Below, piece after piece: positions 55,561 through 63,930 of a DNA stretch of 64,000 bases; within the stretch, counting starts at the first letter, position 1; every line of letters begins with the position of its first letter. Source of the stretch: Agreia sp. PsM10 (GTDB taxonomy: Bacteria > Actinomycetota > Actinomycetes > Actinomycetales > Microbacteriaceae); contig NZ_JARUXC010000006.1 of NCBI RefSeq assembly GCF_030433855.1, positions 186,001-250,000 of the forward strand. The letters are read 5' to 3'. The notes under the pieces are model-generated. The model was not told the DNA's origin. It saw only the letters and a list, made by a program, of their open reading frames with translations, and did not search any database. A program made the translations under genes and the position numbers.

Positions 55561-55959
55561 ATGGAACAGCACATGACTCACAATTTCGATGAGGGCTACG
55601 AGCCCGACACAGAGAACACCGACAACTCCGAGCGCCGCGGTTTCGGTCGCGGACAGCGCCCCGGCTTCGGCCAGGGCTTTCCGTTCGGAGGCCCGGGCTT
55701 CGGCCCCGGCTTCCCCGGCTTCGCCGCTCGCGGCGGACACGGCGGCCACTTCGGACCTCGCGGCTTCCGCGGTGGCCGAGGACTCGGCGGCCACCTCGGC
55801 GAGGTCGTTCTCGCCGAGCGCTTCGCTCGCGGCGAAATCGACGCGACCGAGTACCGGGAGCGCGTCGCCGTGCTCCGTGAGGTGCAGGCCGAAGGGCGGG
55901 CGGCCCACGAGGCGGCCCGCGAGGCCCGCTCCAAGAACGGCAAGCCCAGCGACGCGTAA
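55561..55959 (+). CDS. Gly/Phe-rich protein with SHOCT domain
   Basis: The 132-residue product has an acidic head and a low-complexity Gly/Phe/Arg segment (about 25-80, repeated GF/GP and RGF units). A C-terminal SHOCT-type helix (LAERFARGEIDATEYRERVA) ends the protein. SHOCT domains are short oligomerisation units. ATG 55561 and ATG 55573 are both possible; GGAA precedes the second. The Gly/Phe-rich part may support condensate-like or membrane-surface assembly, which is speculation. The 171 bp before it hold only an AT-poor leader. Confidence 0.8.
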   Translation: MEQHMTHNFDEGYEPDTENTDNSERRGFGRGQRPGFGQGFPFGGPGFGPGFPGFAARGGHGGHFGPRGFRGGRGLGGHLGEVVLAERFARGEIDATEYRERVAVLREVQAEGRAAHEAAREARSKNGKPSDA

Positions 55960-56030
55960 CGCGACGCTGAACTGATCCACCGGATGCCCGGACCGCACAC
56001 GCGGCCCGGGCATCCGTGCGTTGGGTCCCG

Positions 56031-56314
56031 GTCCCTGAGCCTGTTCCGCCCGCCGTTCCCTGAGCTTGTCGAAGGGAACCGGCCATCTTCGCCACATCAC
56101 CGTCGACGCACCGCGACTGGTGGTGTCGAGATGTCGCACATGGTGGGTTTCGCTCACAGGAGGCCGCCATCTGTGACACCTCAGTGTCGCGCAGCATCCA
56201 CCGCGCGCCGACGGGGTGGTCTCGATACGCTCGTTCCCTGAGCTTGTCGAAGGGAATCTCTTCGCGCTGGTTGTCGCCCTTCGACAGGCTCAGGGAACGG
56301 GTGGCTCAGGGAAC
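56031..56314. repeat. Cluster of dispersed repeats
   Basis: Copies or fragments lie at 56031-56044 (partial), 56055-56079, 56233-56256, 56277-56298 (inverted) and 56304-56314 (partial). The last supplies the final codons and stop of the MocR gene on the other strand. Between them, 56080-56232 shows no gene; GACAC-CTCA-GTGTC (56175-56188) is a small palindrome in it. Confidence 0.85.
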
Positions 56315-57706
56315 GGCGAGTTGCGCCGCCACCGTCGTCATCGCGCCCGCGAACTGCTCCGGCCGCGCCCCCGAGTAGTTGAGCCTGATGAACGACCCCG
56401 TCGGCTCCGTCGGAAACCAGTCCGCGCCCGGCGCGACCATCACGCCCGCCGCGCGACTGCGCGCGACCAGCCCCGCGACATCCACGTTGTCGGCCAGCCG
56501 AACCCAGAGATTGAGCCCGCCCCGGGGCAGAAATGTGAGCGCGCCGGCGCCCAGATGCGCCTCGACCTGCCGTGCCAGCTCGTCGCGGCGATCGCGCAGC
56601 TGCACCCGCAACCGACCGAGGTGGCTGCGCCATCCGGGGTCGCGCACCACGTCGAGGGCCGCCGACTGCAGCACCCCGCTCACGTAGAGATCGTCGACCG
56701 TGCGGTCGGCCTGGATGCGCGCGAGCGCGGGCCCGCGCGCGATCACCGCGCCCACCCGCAGCGAGGGACTGAGGCTCTTGGTGAGCGAGCGGATGTAGAT
56801 GACGTGCCCGTCGGCGTCGTCGGCCACCAGCGGGTGCACGTCGCCCTCGATGGCGAAGTCGTGCGCCCAGTCGTCTTCGATGAGATAGGCCCCGCGTGCC
56901 CGCACGACGGCCAGGATGTCGCGGCGCTCGTCGCGGTTCCACTGTGCGCCCGTGGGGTTTGCGAAGTGGGGTTGCGCGTAGAACAGACGGGCGCCGCTCG
57001 AGGCGAAAGCGTCGTCGAGCTCGGTCGCCGAGGGCGCATGCGAGCCGCGGGCCACGGGGATGACGCGGAGCCCGGCCTGCCGAGCCGCCGCGATCGCGCC
57101 CCAGTAGGTCGGCGATTCCATGATCACCGCGTCGCCCTGTGCCGCCAGTGCGCGGAAGATCGACGACAGCGCGCTCTGGCCGCCGGGCGTGATCATCACG
57201 TCGTCGCTCGAGACGGGTGCGGATGCTCCGACCGGCGCGATCTCGCCGGCGAACCACGAGCGCAGCTCGGGCTGGCCGTCGACCGGTCCGCGGGCGAGAG
57301 CGGATGCGCCGCGCGCCGCCCGAGACAGGGCCGCGCGAACAAGACGGCCGGGAAGCAGCTCCTCGATCGGGTAGCCCGAGTGCATCGTGATGACCGACGG
57401 CGCGACCGAGGCCATGGCGGTGCCCACGGCGGACGCATCGGCTCGGGCCTCGCCCAGGGCGGTGGTCTGCCACGCGAAGTCGGCGTGCCGCACGGCCCGG
57501 GGGCGCGCGACGAAGCTGCCTGCTCCGGGGCGCGTCTCGATGAGTCCCTCGCCGACCAGGCGCTGAACCGCGCGCTGCACCGTGAGGGGGCTGGCCGAGT
57601 GTTCCGTGACGAGCGCGCGGGTGGAGGGCAGTCGCGAGCCTGCCGGGCGGGACTCGACCAGGAGGCGGAGGTGACGCTCGATCGCGGAAGTGCTATCGTC
57701 GCTCAT
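56306..57706 (-). CDS. MocR-type regulator with aminotransferase domain (second)
   Basis: The 466-residue product has a GntR winged helix (IERHLRLLVESRPAGSRLPS, TRALVTEHSASPLTVQRAVQ) and an aminotransferase-like domain with ESPTYWGAIAAARQAGLRV, IEDDWAHDFAIEG and PLP-lysine region IRSLTKSLSPSLRVGAV. The start ATG 57706 shares three bases with the opposite start of the DMT gene and has no ribosome site, so the mRNA may be leaderless. The C-terminus LAVP and the stop are encoded by a partial copy of the dispersed repeat. The divergent exporter is its expected target. Confidence 0.88.
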   Translation of the reverse strand: MSDDSTSAIERHLRLLVESRPAGSRLPSTRALVTEHSASPLTVQRAVQRLVGEGLIETRPGAGSFVARPRAVRHADFAWQTTALGEARADASAVGTAMASVAPSVITMHSGYPIEELLPGRLVRAALSRAARGASALARGPVDGQPELRSWFAGEIAPVGASAPVSSDDVMITPGGQSALSSIFRALAAQGDAVIMESPTYWGAIAAARQAGLRVIPVARGSHAPSATELDDAFASSGARLFYAQPHFANPTGAQWNRDERRDILAVVRARGAYLIEDDWAHDFAIEGDVHPLVADDADGHVIYIRSLTKSLSPSLRVGAVIARGPALARIQADRTVDDLYVSGVLQSAALDVVRDPGWRSHLGRLRVQLRDRRDELARQVEAHLGAGALTFLPRGGLNLWVRLADNVDVAGLVARSRAAGVMVAPGADWFPTEPTGSFIRLNYSGARPEQFAGAMTTVAAQLAVP

Positions 57707-57752
57707 GAACAATGACAGTAGCGCTATCGAGTCGGCCGCGCCAGCGCTATCC
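57689..57752. promoter_or_regulatory. Direct repeats at the MocR/exporter junction
   Basis: AGTGCTATCG (57689-57698), AGCGCTATCG (57720-57729) and AGCGCTATCC (57743-57752) are near-identical direct repeats around the head-to-head starts. Direct repeats are the usual binding mode of MocR regulators. Parts of them also resemble -10 elements placed for leaderless transcription. Confidence 0.5.
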
Positions 57753-58661
57753 TCCGAGACCGGTGCGCGCATGAGCCGCGGCGGGCTCGTCTTCGGGTTC
57801 CTCGGGGTGCTCGCCTTCTCGTTCACGCTGCCGTTCACCCGCATCGCGGTCGAACAGATCGATCCACTCTTCATCGGGGCCGGTCGCGCGGTCGTCGCCG
57901 CTGTGCTCTCCCTCGTCGTGCTGGCCGTCAGCCGGCAGCGCCTTCCCCGGGGCGCCCAATGGATGCGCCTCGCGGTCGTCGCGGTCGGCGTCGTCGCAGG
58001 CTTCCCGCTGCTCACGAGCTTCGCGCTGCAGACCGTTCCCGCGGCGCACGGCGCCGTGGTCATCGGCTTGCTGCCCGCCGCGACGGCCATCGCGGCGGTG
58101 ATCCGCGCGAAAGAGCGGCCATCCATCGCCTTCTGGATCGCGTCGGGCGCCGGCGTTCTCGCCGTGATCGCGTTCATCGCGCTCGCGGGCGGCGGCCTCG
58201 AGGGGCTGCACCCGAGCGACCTGCTGCTGCTCGGGGCGGTCGTGCTCGCGGCGATCGGCTACGCCGAGGGTGCGCTGCTCTCTCGCGAACTCGGCTCGTG
58301 GCAGACGATCTGCTGGGCGCTCGTCGTGGGCCTGCCGATCATGATCCCGCTCACGGCCGTTTCGGTGTCGACGGGCGGATGGCCGCAGGCCGACACGGCG
58401 CACTGGCTGGCCTTCGGCTACCTGGCCCTCGTGAGCATGTTCCTGGGATTCTTCGCCTGGTACCGCGGTCTCGCCATCGGGCCCATCGCGCAGGTGAGCC
58501 AGATCCAGCTCGTGCAGCCGGTGCTCACGATCGTGTGGTCTGCCCTGATCGTGGGCGAACGCCTCGACCTGCTGGTCTGGTTGGGAGCACTCGTGGTCGT
58601 CGCGTGCGCGGCGACCGCAGTGCGCGCCCGCGTCGCGTCCGCCAGCATCCGCGCCCGCTAG
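57705..58661 (+). CDS. DMT/EamA-family transporter
   Basis: The 318-residue product from ATG 57705 has ten hydrophobic helices in two EamA repeats (first GLVFGFLGVLAFSFTLPFTR, second LLLLGAVVLAAIGYAEGALL). It is typical of drug/metabolite exporters next to MocR regulators. An alternative start, ATG 57771, removes the polar head and would lie after the direct repeats. The last codons (SIRAR, stop) and the following 50 bp are duplicated after the next gene. Confidence 0.9.
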   Translation: MNNDSSAIESAAPALSSETGARMSRGGLVFGFLGVLAFSFTLPFTRIAVEQIDPLFIGAGRAVVAAVLSLVVLAVSRQRLPRGAQWMRLAVVAVGVVAGFPLLTSFALQTVPAAHGAVVIGLLPAATAIAAVIRAKERPSIAFWIASGAGVLAVIAFIALAGGGLEGLHPSDLLLLGAVVLAAIGYAEGALLSRELGSWQTICWALVVGLPIMIPLTAVSVSTGGWPQADTAHWLAFGYLALVSMFLGFFAWYRGLAIGPIAQVSQIQLVQPVLTIVWSALIVGERLDLLVWLGALVVVACAATAVRARVASASIRAR

Positions 58662-58709
58662 GTGCGTCGGCTTCCGGCCGACCGGCAGCGGATGCGCCGG
58701 AGGGGCGCG
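58644..58709 (+). repeat. 66-bp direct repeat, copy A
   Basis: This covers the last codons of the DMT gene (SIRAR, stop) and about 48 bp downstream. It aligns without gaps to 59729-59794 at 54 of 66 positions. The two copies flank the EEP-family gene. Confidence 0.75.
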
Positions 58710-58735
58710 GATGCTGAGCCGGTAGGGTCGGGCGC

Positions 58736-59746
58736 ATGTGGGGTCGCATCGTTCCGCTCGTCGTGTGCGCTGTCGCGGCACTTCTCGTCAGCGCGCCCGG
58801 GCTGTTCGGGCTGCAGCGACAGCTCGTCTTCGCGCAGCTGATCGCGTTCCGCGGGCTGCTCGCCGTGGGCTTCATCGCGCTGGCCGTGGTCGGTGCGCTG
58901 CTGTTCTGGATGCTCCGGGGCCGGGCCCGCACGGCACGCCCGGTCGTCGCCGGGCTGGCCGTGATCGCCCTGCTCGCGGCCGGCGGGAACGCCGCCGTGC
59001 AGGCCGGGCGCGGCCTCGGATCGGACGCGCCGCCCGAGCCCGCAGCGGCCTCCACCGACCCGGCCACGAGCATCCGGGTTCTCAGCTGGAACACCTACGA
59101 CACCGTCACCGCCGTCGAGGTCGCCCGCGTGGCCCTCGCCCAGAACTCCTCGGTCATCACCCTCCCCGAGACGTCGCGAGAGACGGCCGAGGCCGTCGGC
59201 CGTGCAATGGATGCCGCGGGCCGGCCCATGCAGGTCTTCACCGCCGAGCGCGACGACCCCGACGAGACGCCTCCGACGTCGCTGCTCGTCTCCGAGTCGC
59301 TCGGTCCATACGAGGTCACCGGCGAATTCGGCGACACCGGCGTGCTGCCCAGTGTTGTCGCGCGACCCGCCGACGGAAGCGGCCCCGTGATCGTCGCGGC
59401 GCATCCGATGCCCCCGCTGCCGTCGATCATGTCGTCGTGGCGCAGCGACCTCGACTGGGTGCGGTCGCTCTGCGACGAGCCCGAGTTGATTCTGGGCGGT
59501 GACCTCAACGCGACGCCCGATCACCTCGGGGCGCTGGGCGGATGCTCAGACGCGCTCGCCGAGGCGGGCTCGGCGGGTGCGGGCACCTGGCCGACGAGCC
59601 TGCCGCCGGTGCTCGCCGCGCCGATAGACCACGTGTTGACCACGGGCGACTGGCGCGCCGATGCGGCCGAGGTGTTCGTCACCGAGGACTCTGCGGGCAG
59701 CGACCACCGCCCGATCGTCGCGACCTTGAGCATCCGCGCCCGTTAG
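58736..59746 (+). CDS. Membrane-anchored endonuclease/exonuclease/phosphatase-family protein
   Basis: The 336-residue product has three N-terminal helices (about 4-24, 34-56, 66-85) and an exported EEP domain beginning IRVLSWNTYDT. The catalytic motifs are present: WNT (Asn), LPETS (Glu), GGDLNATPDH (Asp/Asn) and GSDHRPIVATL (Asp-His). Members cleave phosphodiesters in nucleic acids or lipids; which one is unknown. Its C-terminal SIRAR and the downstream 48 bp repeat the end of the preceding gene. Confidence 0.88.
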   Translation: MWGRIVPLVVCAVAALLVSAPGLFGLQRQLVFAQLIAFRGLLAVGFIALAVVGALLFWMLRGRARTARPVVAGLAVIALLAAGGNAAVQAGRGLGSDAPPEPAAASTDPATSIRVLSWNTYDTVTAVEVARVALAQNSSVITLPETSRETAEAVGRAMDAAGRPMQVFTAERDDPDETPPTSLLVSESLGPYEVTGEFGDTGVLPSVVARPADGSGPVIVAAHPMPPLPSIMSSWRSDLDWVRSLCDEPELILGGDLNATPDHLGALGGCSDALAEAGSAGAGTWPTSLPPVLAAPIDHVLTTGDWRADAAEVFVTEDSAGSDHRPIVATLSIRAR

Positions 59747-59794
59747 GCGCATCGGCGCGTGGTCGGCCGGCAGCGGTTGCGCCGAAAGGGCGCG
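59729..59794 (+). repeat. 66-bp direct repeat, copy B
   Basis: This is the partner of 58644-58709. It covers the end of the EEP gene (SIRAR, stop) and the 48 bp after it. Confidence 0.75.
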
Positions 59795-59822
59795 CACGGC
59801 GCGGCTCGGACGCAGCGCAGCG

Positions 59823-60503
59823 CTAGACGAGCAGCGCGCGCAGCTGCTCCATCGAGTGCACCACGTGGATGGCGCCGGCCGCCTCTGCGGGGGAGCCGTA
59901 GCCCCACTCGACCATGATCGTGGGGATGCCGTGCTCGGCCGCGCCCTCGATGTCGTGGTGCCGGTCGCCCACGAGAACCGTGTTCGAGAGGTCGACGTCG
60001 GCGGCGCGCAGGCGAACGAGCGCCTCGGCCACGACGTCGGCCTTGGCGCTGCGGGTCTCGTCTTCGCTCGAGCCCGTGATGGTGGTGAAGAGGTCGGCGA
60101 TGCCGAGGTGCTGCAGAATGCGCACGGCCTGCACCTCCGACTTCGACGTCGTGATCGCGAGCGGCACACCGGCGGCATGGATGTCGCGCAGCACCCCGAG
60201 GATTCCCGGGTACACGACGCTGTCGCCCTCGGGCCCGTCGGATGCTGCCAACCCGCGATAGACGACGAGCGCCTCCTGCGCACCCTCGGCATCGATGTCG
60301 GCCACGGCGCGGAAGCCGTCGAGAATGGGCGGCCCCACGAACTTGACCAGTTCGCTGGGCGGCGGAACGGGGTGCCCGAGGATCTCGAGCGTGCGGGCCA
60401 ACCGGTGCAGGATGCCCGGGGCCGAGTCGGTGATCGTGCCGTCGAGATCGAACAGGATCGTCGACCAGGGCTTGGAGGGGGCGTGGCTAGTCATCGCAGA
60501 CAT
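59823..60503 (-). CDS. HAD-family hydrolase, phosphoglycolate phosphatase-like
   Basis: The 226-residue HAD hydrolase (subfamily IA) has the nucleophile motif LFDLDGTITDSAPGI, motif II ITTSKS, motif III lysine near RSAKADVV and motif IV VGDRHHDIEGAAEHGI. The helical cap lies between motifs I and II. It resembles Gph phosphatases that remove 2-phosphoglycolate, but the substrate range of such enzymes is broad. ATG 60494 is an alternative start, three codons inside. Confidence 0.92.
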   Translation of the reverse strand: MSAMTSHAPSKPWSTILFDLDGTITDSAPGILHRLARTLEILGHPVPPPSELVKFVGPPILDGFRAVADIDAEGAQEALVVYRGLAASDGPEGDSVVYPGILGVLRDIHAAGVPLAITTSKSEVQAVRILQHLGIADLFTTITGSSEDETRSAKADVVAEALVRLRAADVDLSNTVLVGDRHHDIEGAAEHGIPTIMVEWGYGSPAEAAGAIHVVHSMEQLRALLV

Positions 60504-60562
60504 CCTATGGGGAGGAGGTGGCGCACCTCTCGTGTATCCGAGGGATGACCGTCGCCGCGAGC

Positions 60563-60886
60563 CTATGACCCGGGCGTCTGCTCTCCGTCCGGGTCATAGA
60601 CCCTGAACCCCTCCACCACGTGCAGCTGCGGCCCGAGCTCCTCCTGCAGGTCGCGCACCAGGCTCTCGCCCTCGGCGATCCATTGCCTGCCGACATCCGG
60701 GTCCGGCCACCGGATGTCCTCAACGGGATCGAGCACCGATTGCCAGACGTGATTCCAGTTCCGCAGTCGCAGGCGAAGTGAATCGGAGATCGGCATGAAG
60801 TCGGGGATCAGGTCTCGCGGTCCCCACTCGGGCCAGAGCCGCACGACGTTCGGGGGATCCCTGTGGCCCTGACTCACGTCATCCAT
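60563..60886 (-). CDS. Conserved hypothetical protein
   Basis: The 107-residue soluble product is rich in Trp and Pro (VRLWPEWGPRDLIPDFMPIS, RNWNHVWQSVLDPVEDIRWP). A helical C-terminal part follows (GRQWIAEGESLVRDLQEELG). It has no signal peptide or membrane helix and no recognised domain. It diverges from the transporter gene, with starts 35 bp apart. Confidence 0.65.
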   Translation of the reverse strand: MDDVSQGHRDPPNVVRLWPEWGPRDLIPDFMPISDSLRLRLRNWNHVWQSVLDPVEDIRWPDPDVGRQWIAEGESLVRDLQEELGPQLHVVEGFRVYDPDGEQTPGS

Positions 60887-60921
60887 GACTGCCAGCGTAG
60901 TGAGGCGCGCCGATCAGCTCG

Positions 60922-62211
60922 ATGAGACGGCGTGCACGTCGCTGTCCCTGTGGACCTCCTTGTCAGCAACTCAGCCATAGAATCACCTTCATAGAACAGC
61001 ACCCCACGGCCGCACCGGATCCCGCCTCCCCTGCCGAGCCCCCCAGTCGCCGCGGACTCGTTGTCGTCGTCTCTCTCCTGGCGGCCTCCTTCGTGGTGAT
61101 CGCCACGGGCATCCTGCCGTGGCGCGACACCCTCGTGCTCGCCGATCGCGTCGTGCCGGTTCTGGGCTTCGTGGCCGCGATCACCATCGTCACCGAACTC
61201 GCCGCGGAGGCGGGGGTCTTCACCGCGCTCGCGGGCCGGCTGGCGCGCTGGGGCCGCGGCCGGCGCATCCTGCTCTGGCTGTTCGTGCTGGCGCTCGCGG
61301 TGGTCTCGACCATCTTCCTGTCGCTCGACACGACCGCCGTGCTCGTCACTCCGGTGGTCGTGCTGCTCGCCCTGCACGCCGGCCTTCCGCCGCTGCCGTT
61401 CGCGCTCGCCACGGTGTGGCTGGCGAATACCGCGTCGCTGCTTCTGCCGGTGTCGAACCTCACGAACCTGCTCGCCGAAGGGCGAATGGATGTCGGTGGT
61501 CCGGCCGGATTCGCGGCCCTCGTCGCCGCCCCTGCCGCGGTCGGCATCGTCGTGCCCGTGATCGTGCTCAGCCTGATGTTCCGCAAGGAGCTCCGCGGCC
61601 GCTACTCCGCGCCCGCCGTGGAGAAGGCGCCCGACCGCACCCTCCTCCTCGTGAGCGCGATCGTGGTCGCGGCCCTGCTTCCGCTGCTCGTCTCCGGCCT
61701 GCCCGTCTGGATTCCGGCCACCGTCGCGGCCGTGGTGATCGTGGTGCTCTTCGGCATCCGGCGCCCCGGCGCCCTGAGCCTGAGGCTCGTGCCCTGGCAG
61801 CCGCTCGGCATCGCGGTGGGACTGTTCGTGCTCGTCGAGACGGCCCACGCGCGCGGGCTCACGGCCTTCATCTCGAACATCGGCGGATCGGGCACCGACC
61901 TGCTGAGCCTGCTGCAGCTCTCGGCCCTCGGCACGGTCTCGTCGAACGCCATCAACAATCTGCCGGCCTACCTGGTGCTCGAGCCCATCGGCCACTCGCC
62001 CGTGCGCCTCGCAGCCCTGCTCATCGGAGTCAACCTCGGGCCGCTGATCACGCCGTGGGCCTCGCTCGCCACCCTGCTCTGGCACCAGAAGATCACCGGC
62101 CTCGGGGTGACGCTGTCGTGGCCGAAGTTCATGCTGGCCGGTCTCGGCGTGGTGCTGCTGACAGTGCCGCTCGCGACCGTGGCGCTGTGGCTGGTCGCTG
62201 GGCAGCGGTAG
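60922..62211 (+). CDS. ArsB/NhaD-like (SLC13-type) membrane transporter
   Basis: The 429-residue protein has about eleven hydrophobic helices. Two signature stretches, FLSLDTTAVLVTPVVVLLAL with WLANTASLLLPVSNLTNLL, and SSNAINNLPAYLVLEPIG with GVNLGPLITPWASLATLL, mark the ion-transporter superfamily of ArsB and NhaD. Arsenite or anion export is possible; there is no ars operon nearby. No in-frame start other than ATG 60922 was found before the first helix, though its Arg/Cys-rich opening is odd, so the start is uncertain. Confidence 0.85.
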   Translation: MRRRARRCPCGPPCQQLSHRITFIEQHPTAAPDPASPAEPPSRRGLVVVVSLLAASFVVIATGILPWRDTLVLADRVVPVLGFVAAITIVTELAAEAGVFTALAGRLARWGRGRRILLWLFVLALAVVSTIFLSLDTTAVLVTPVVVLLALHAGLPPLPFALATVWLANTASLLLPVSNLTNLLAEGRMDVGGPAGFAALVAAPAAVGIVVPVIVLSLMFRKELRGRYSAPAVEKAPDRTLLLVSAIVVAALLPLLVSGLPVWIPATVAAVVIVVLFGIRRPGALSLRLVPWQPLGIAVGLFVLVETAHARGLTAFISNIGGSGTDLLSLLQLSALGTVSSNAINNLPAYLVLEPIGHSPVRLAALLIGVNLGPLITPWASLATLLWHQKITGLGVTLSWPKFMLAGLGVVLLTVPLATVALWLVAGQR

Positions 62212-62224
62212 TTCCCGACACGGA

Positions 62225-62273
62225 CAGTAATTCCCGGCGCACCGGTACATGTTGTCCGCGCCGGGCACTACTG
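62225..62273 (+). terminator. Hairpin after the transporter gene
   Basis: CCCGGCGC (62233-62240) pairs with GCGCCGGG (62258-62265). An outer CAGTA/TACTG pair (62225-62229 with 62269-62273) extends the stem across a 3x3 internal loop. It lies 14 bp after the stop codon and has no T-tract. The rest of the gap to 62451 shows no gene. Confidence 0.6.
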
Positions 62274-62451
62274 CCGAGCTCGTCGGCTGCTGCGACCGCG
62301 ACCGCAACTATCGCTTTCGCACGCTGCCGCCCGGTAGAGATGTTGCCGTTTCGGATGCCTTCCTATGTGCCTTTTCGCAGGGATATGGCGCACGTCGTAG
62401 AGTGGGCAGCGCGGTGGGGGCAGCGCAATACCAATCGTAAGGACAAGAGGA

Positions 62452-63897
62452 ATGGCCGAATCGGGCGACTTCTACTCGCAGCAAGAAGCGTTCGACCGTC
62501 TCGCACGACTGCTGGCAGCGATGCGCGCCGCAGATGACGATCGGGTCGAGCTGTCGGTTGCCACTGTCGGTGGAGTCTCCACACCACGACTGCGTGCCTA
62601 CAATCCGAACGGCAAGTACCCGACGCCCGACGGTCGAGCGAACTCCCTGAATTTCAATCTGGAGATATACAAAGCTATCGAGAACCTTCGTACCGTCTGC
62701 TATCGACAAGGTTCTGGCACGTGGTTCTCCATGACGATGTCGGTTGACAAGTCGGGCGCCGTTGACGCCGCGTACAACTATGACGAAGAACCGGATTGGA
62801 TCGACGTCCCTCCAGCCGCCACAGCTTTCGCAGCAGACCAGCAGAAGTTTCCGCGAGACGCGGACAAACAACCCGCTTGGCTGAAGAGCAAGCTCTCGAG
62901 CATCGACCCGGTTCTAGATGGCGCTGCGCCTGTGCCTGAGCAGAAGGCAGTGCAGAGCGAGTGGCAACGCCTCTGCTCGCTCCTGACTGCCGATTCCCGT
63001 CTGCTCGAGGCGGTCACGCATCCGGCGTCGTACTTCGACGAGAATGCCGAGACTCTACGAGCACGAGGCATTCACGACGTCGGCCAGGCTACGCCCTGGG
63101 TCATCTGCATCGACTGGCTCGAGCGCAACAACCTTCTTGTCGAACTCGCTCCGCACGAGTCGAGCCTCGAGCTTCAGGTCGACCTCGACTCGTTGGCCAT
63201 CGTTCGAGGGCAGGGCGTCGACCTGTCTGCCTTGGGCACCGAGCTGGTGCCGCTGCCCGATGCCCTCGCCTGGGCGGATCGGCTGTTGAACGCGGCCGGC
63301 CTGCAGCTCCTTCGCCTGGAGGACGGACGTGACAGCTACTCGCTCGTGGTGGTGTGGCAGGCGTCGGCGGACGAGGCGACCCAGCTGGCCGAGCACCTCG
63401 GCTCTCGGGCGCGAGCGTTGCCAAGGAGCGGCACAGTCGTATTCGGCAAACAACTCGTTGTCGGCAGCATCGGAGCGCGGATCGCCGCGTTCGCCCTTGA
63501 TCTCGTGTTTCTCGCCATTGTTGCGAACATCGGTGTCGGAGTGGGCGCTCTGATCAACGGGTCGACCTCGAGTGAGGGCGGTGTCATCTTCACGACGCTC
63601 GGAATCGTTGGAGGTGTCTATCTGATCGGTCTCATCGTCACGGTAGGGCTCTCCGGATGGACTCCGGGACTTCTCTGCCTCGGCTTACGAATCGTTCGCG
63701 AAGACACGTTGATGCGCGCCGGCATCGGGCGTGCGCTGGGCCGCGGAGTCCTCCTGCTCCCTGTCGTCTTCTGGCCTTGGTGGGTTCTTCTGCTCGTCAC
63801 CGCGGTGCGCGACAAGTCGGGGAGGCACCAGGGCCTGCACGATTCGCTGTCACGAACGATGGTGCTGAATGTCAGACGCGGGCTCGACCCGCGCTAG
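62452..63897 (+). CDS. Fusion of YezG-like immunity-type domain, middle domain and RDD membrane domain
   Basis: The 481-residue protein has three parts. Residues about 1-145 resemble the YezG/DUF600 immunity fold: a helical head, GTWFSMTMSV and AAYNYDEEPDWID, then QKFPRDADKQPAWL. Residues about 150-325 form a soluble alpha/beta part of unknown type. Residues about 337-480 are an RDD domain (GSIGARIAAFALDLVFLAIV, GWTPGLLCLGLRIVRED, GRHQGLHDSLSRTMVL) with three hydrophobic helices. A membrane-tethered antitoxin-like protein is inferred. No cognate toxin gene lies beside it in the window. Confidence 0.85.
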   Translation: MAESGDFYSQQEAFDRLARLLAAMRAADDDRVELSVATVGGVSTPRLRAYNPNGKYPTPDGRANSLNFNLEIYKAIENLRTVCYRQGSGTWFSMTMSVDKSGAVDAAYNYDEEPDWIDVPPAATAFAADQQKFPRDADKQPAWLKSKLSSIDPVLDGAAPVPEQKAVQSEWQRLCSLLTADSRLLEAVTHPASYFDENAETLRARGIHDVGQATPWVICIDWLERNNLLVELAPHESSLELQVDLDSLAIVRGQGVDLSALGTELVPLPDALAWADRLLNAAGLQLLRLEDGRDSYSLVVVWQASADEATQLAEHLGSRARALPRSGTVVFGKQLVVGSIGARIAAFALDLVFLAIVANIGVGVGALINGSTSSEGGVIFTTLGIVGGVYLIGLIVTVGLSGWTPGLLCLGLRIVREDTLMRAGIGRALGRGVLLLPVVFWPWWVLLLVTAVRDKSGRHQGLHDSLSRTMVLNVRRGLDPR

Positions 63898-63911
63898 TGG
63901 CGAGCGGTGCC

Positions 63912-63930
63912 CGTTAGGAATCCGTTAGGA
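63912..63930. promoter_or_regulatory. OmpR-family direct repeat at right edge
   Basis: CGTTAGGA (63912-63919) and CGTTAGGA (63923-63930) are identical and 11 bp apart, nearly the same as the kdp-promoter pair at 18300-18317. They lie 60-78 bp before an ATG at 63990 that opens a reading frame cut by the window end, so that gene probably belongs to a two-component regulon. Confidence 0.55.

Noticed and set aside
60489-60508. A 15-bp identity (CATAGGATGTCTGCG) between the HAD gene start and the fucose promoter at 40426
   Set aside because: A 15-mer match is expected about once or twice by chance in 64 kb. The palindromic context is absent, and it simply covers an ATG-TCT-GCG start.
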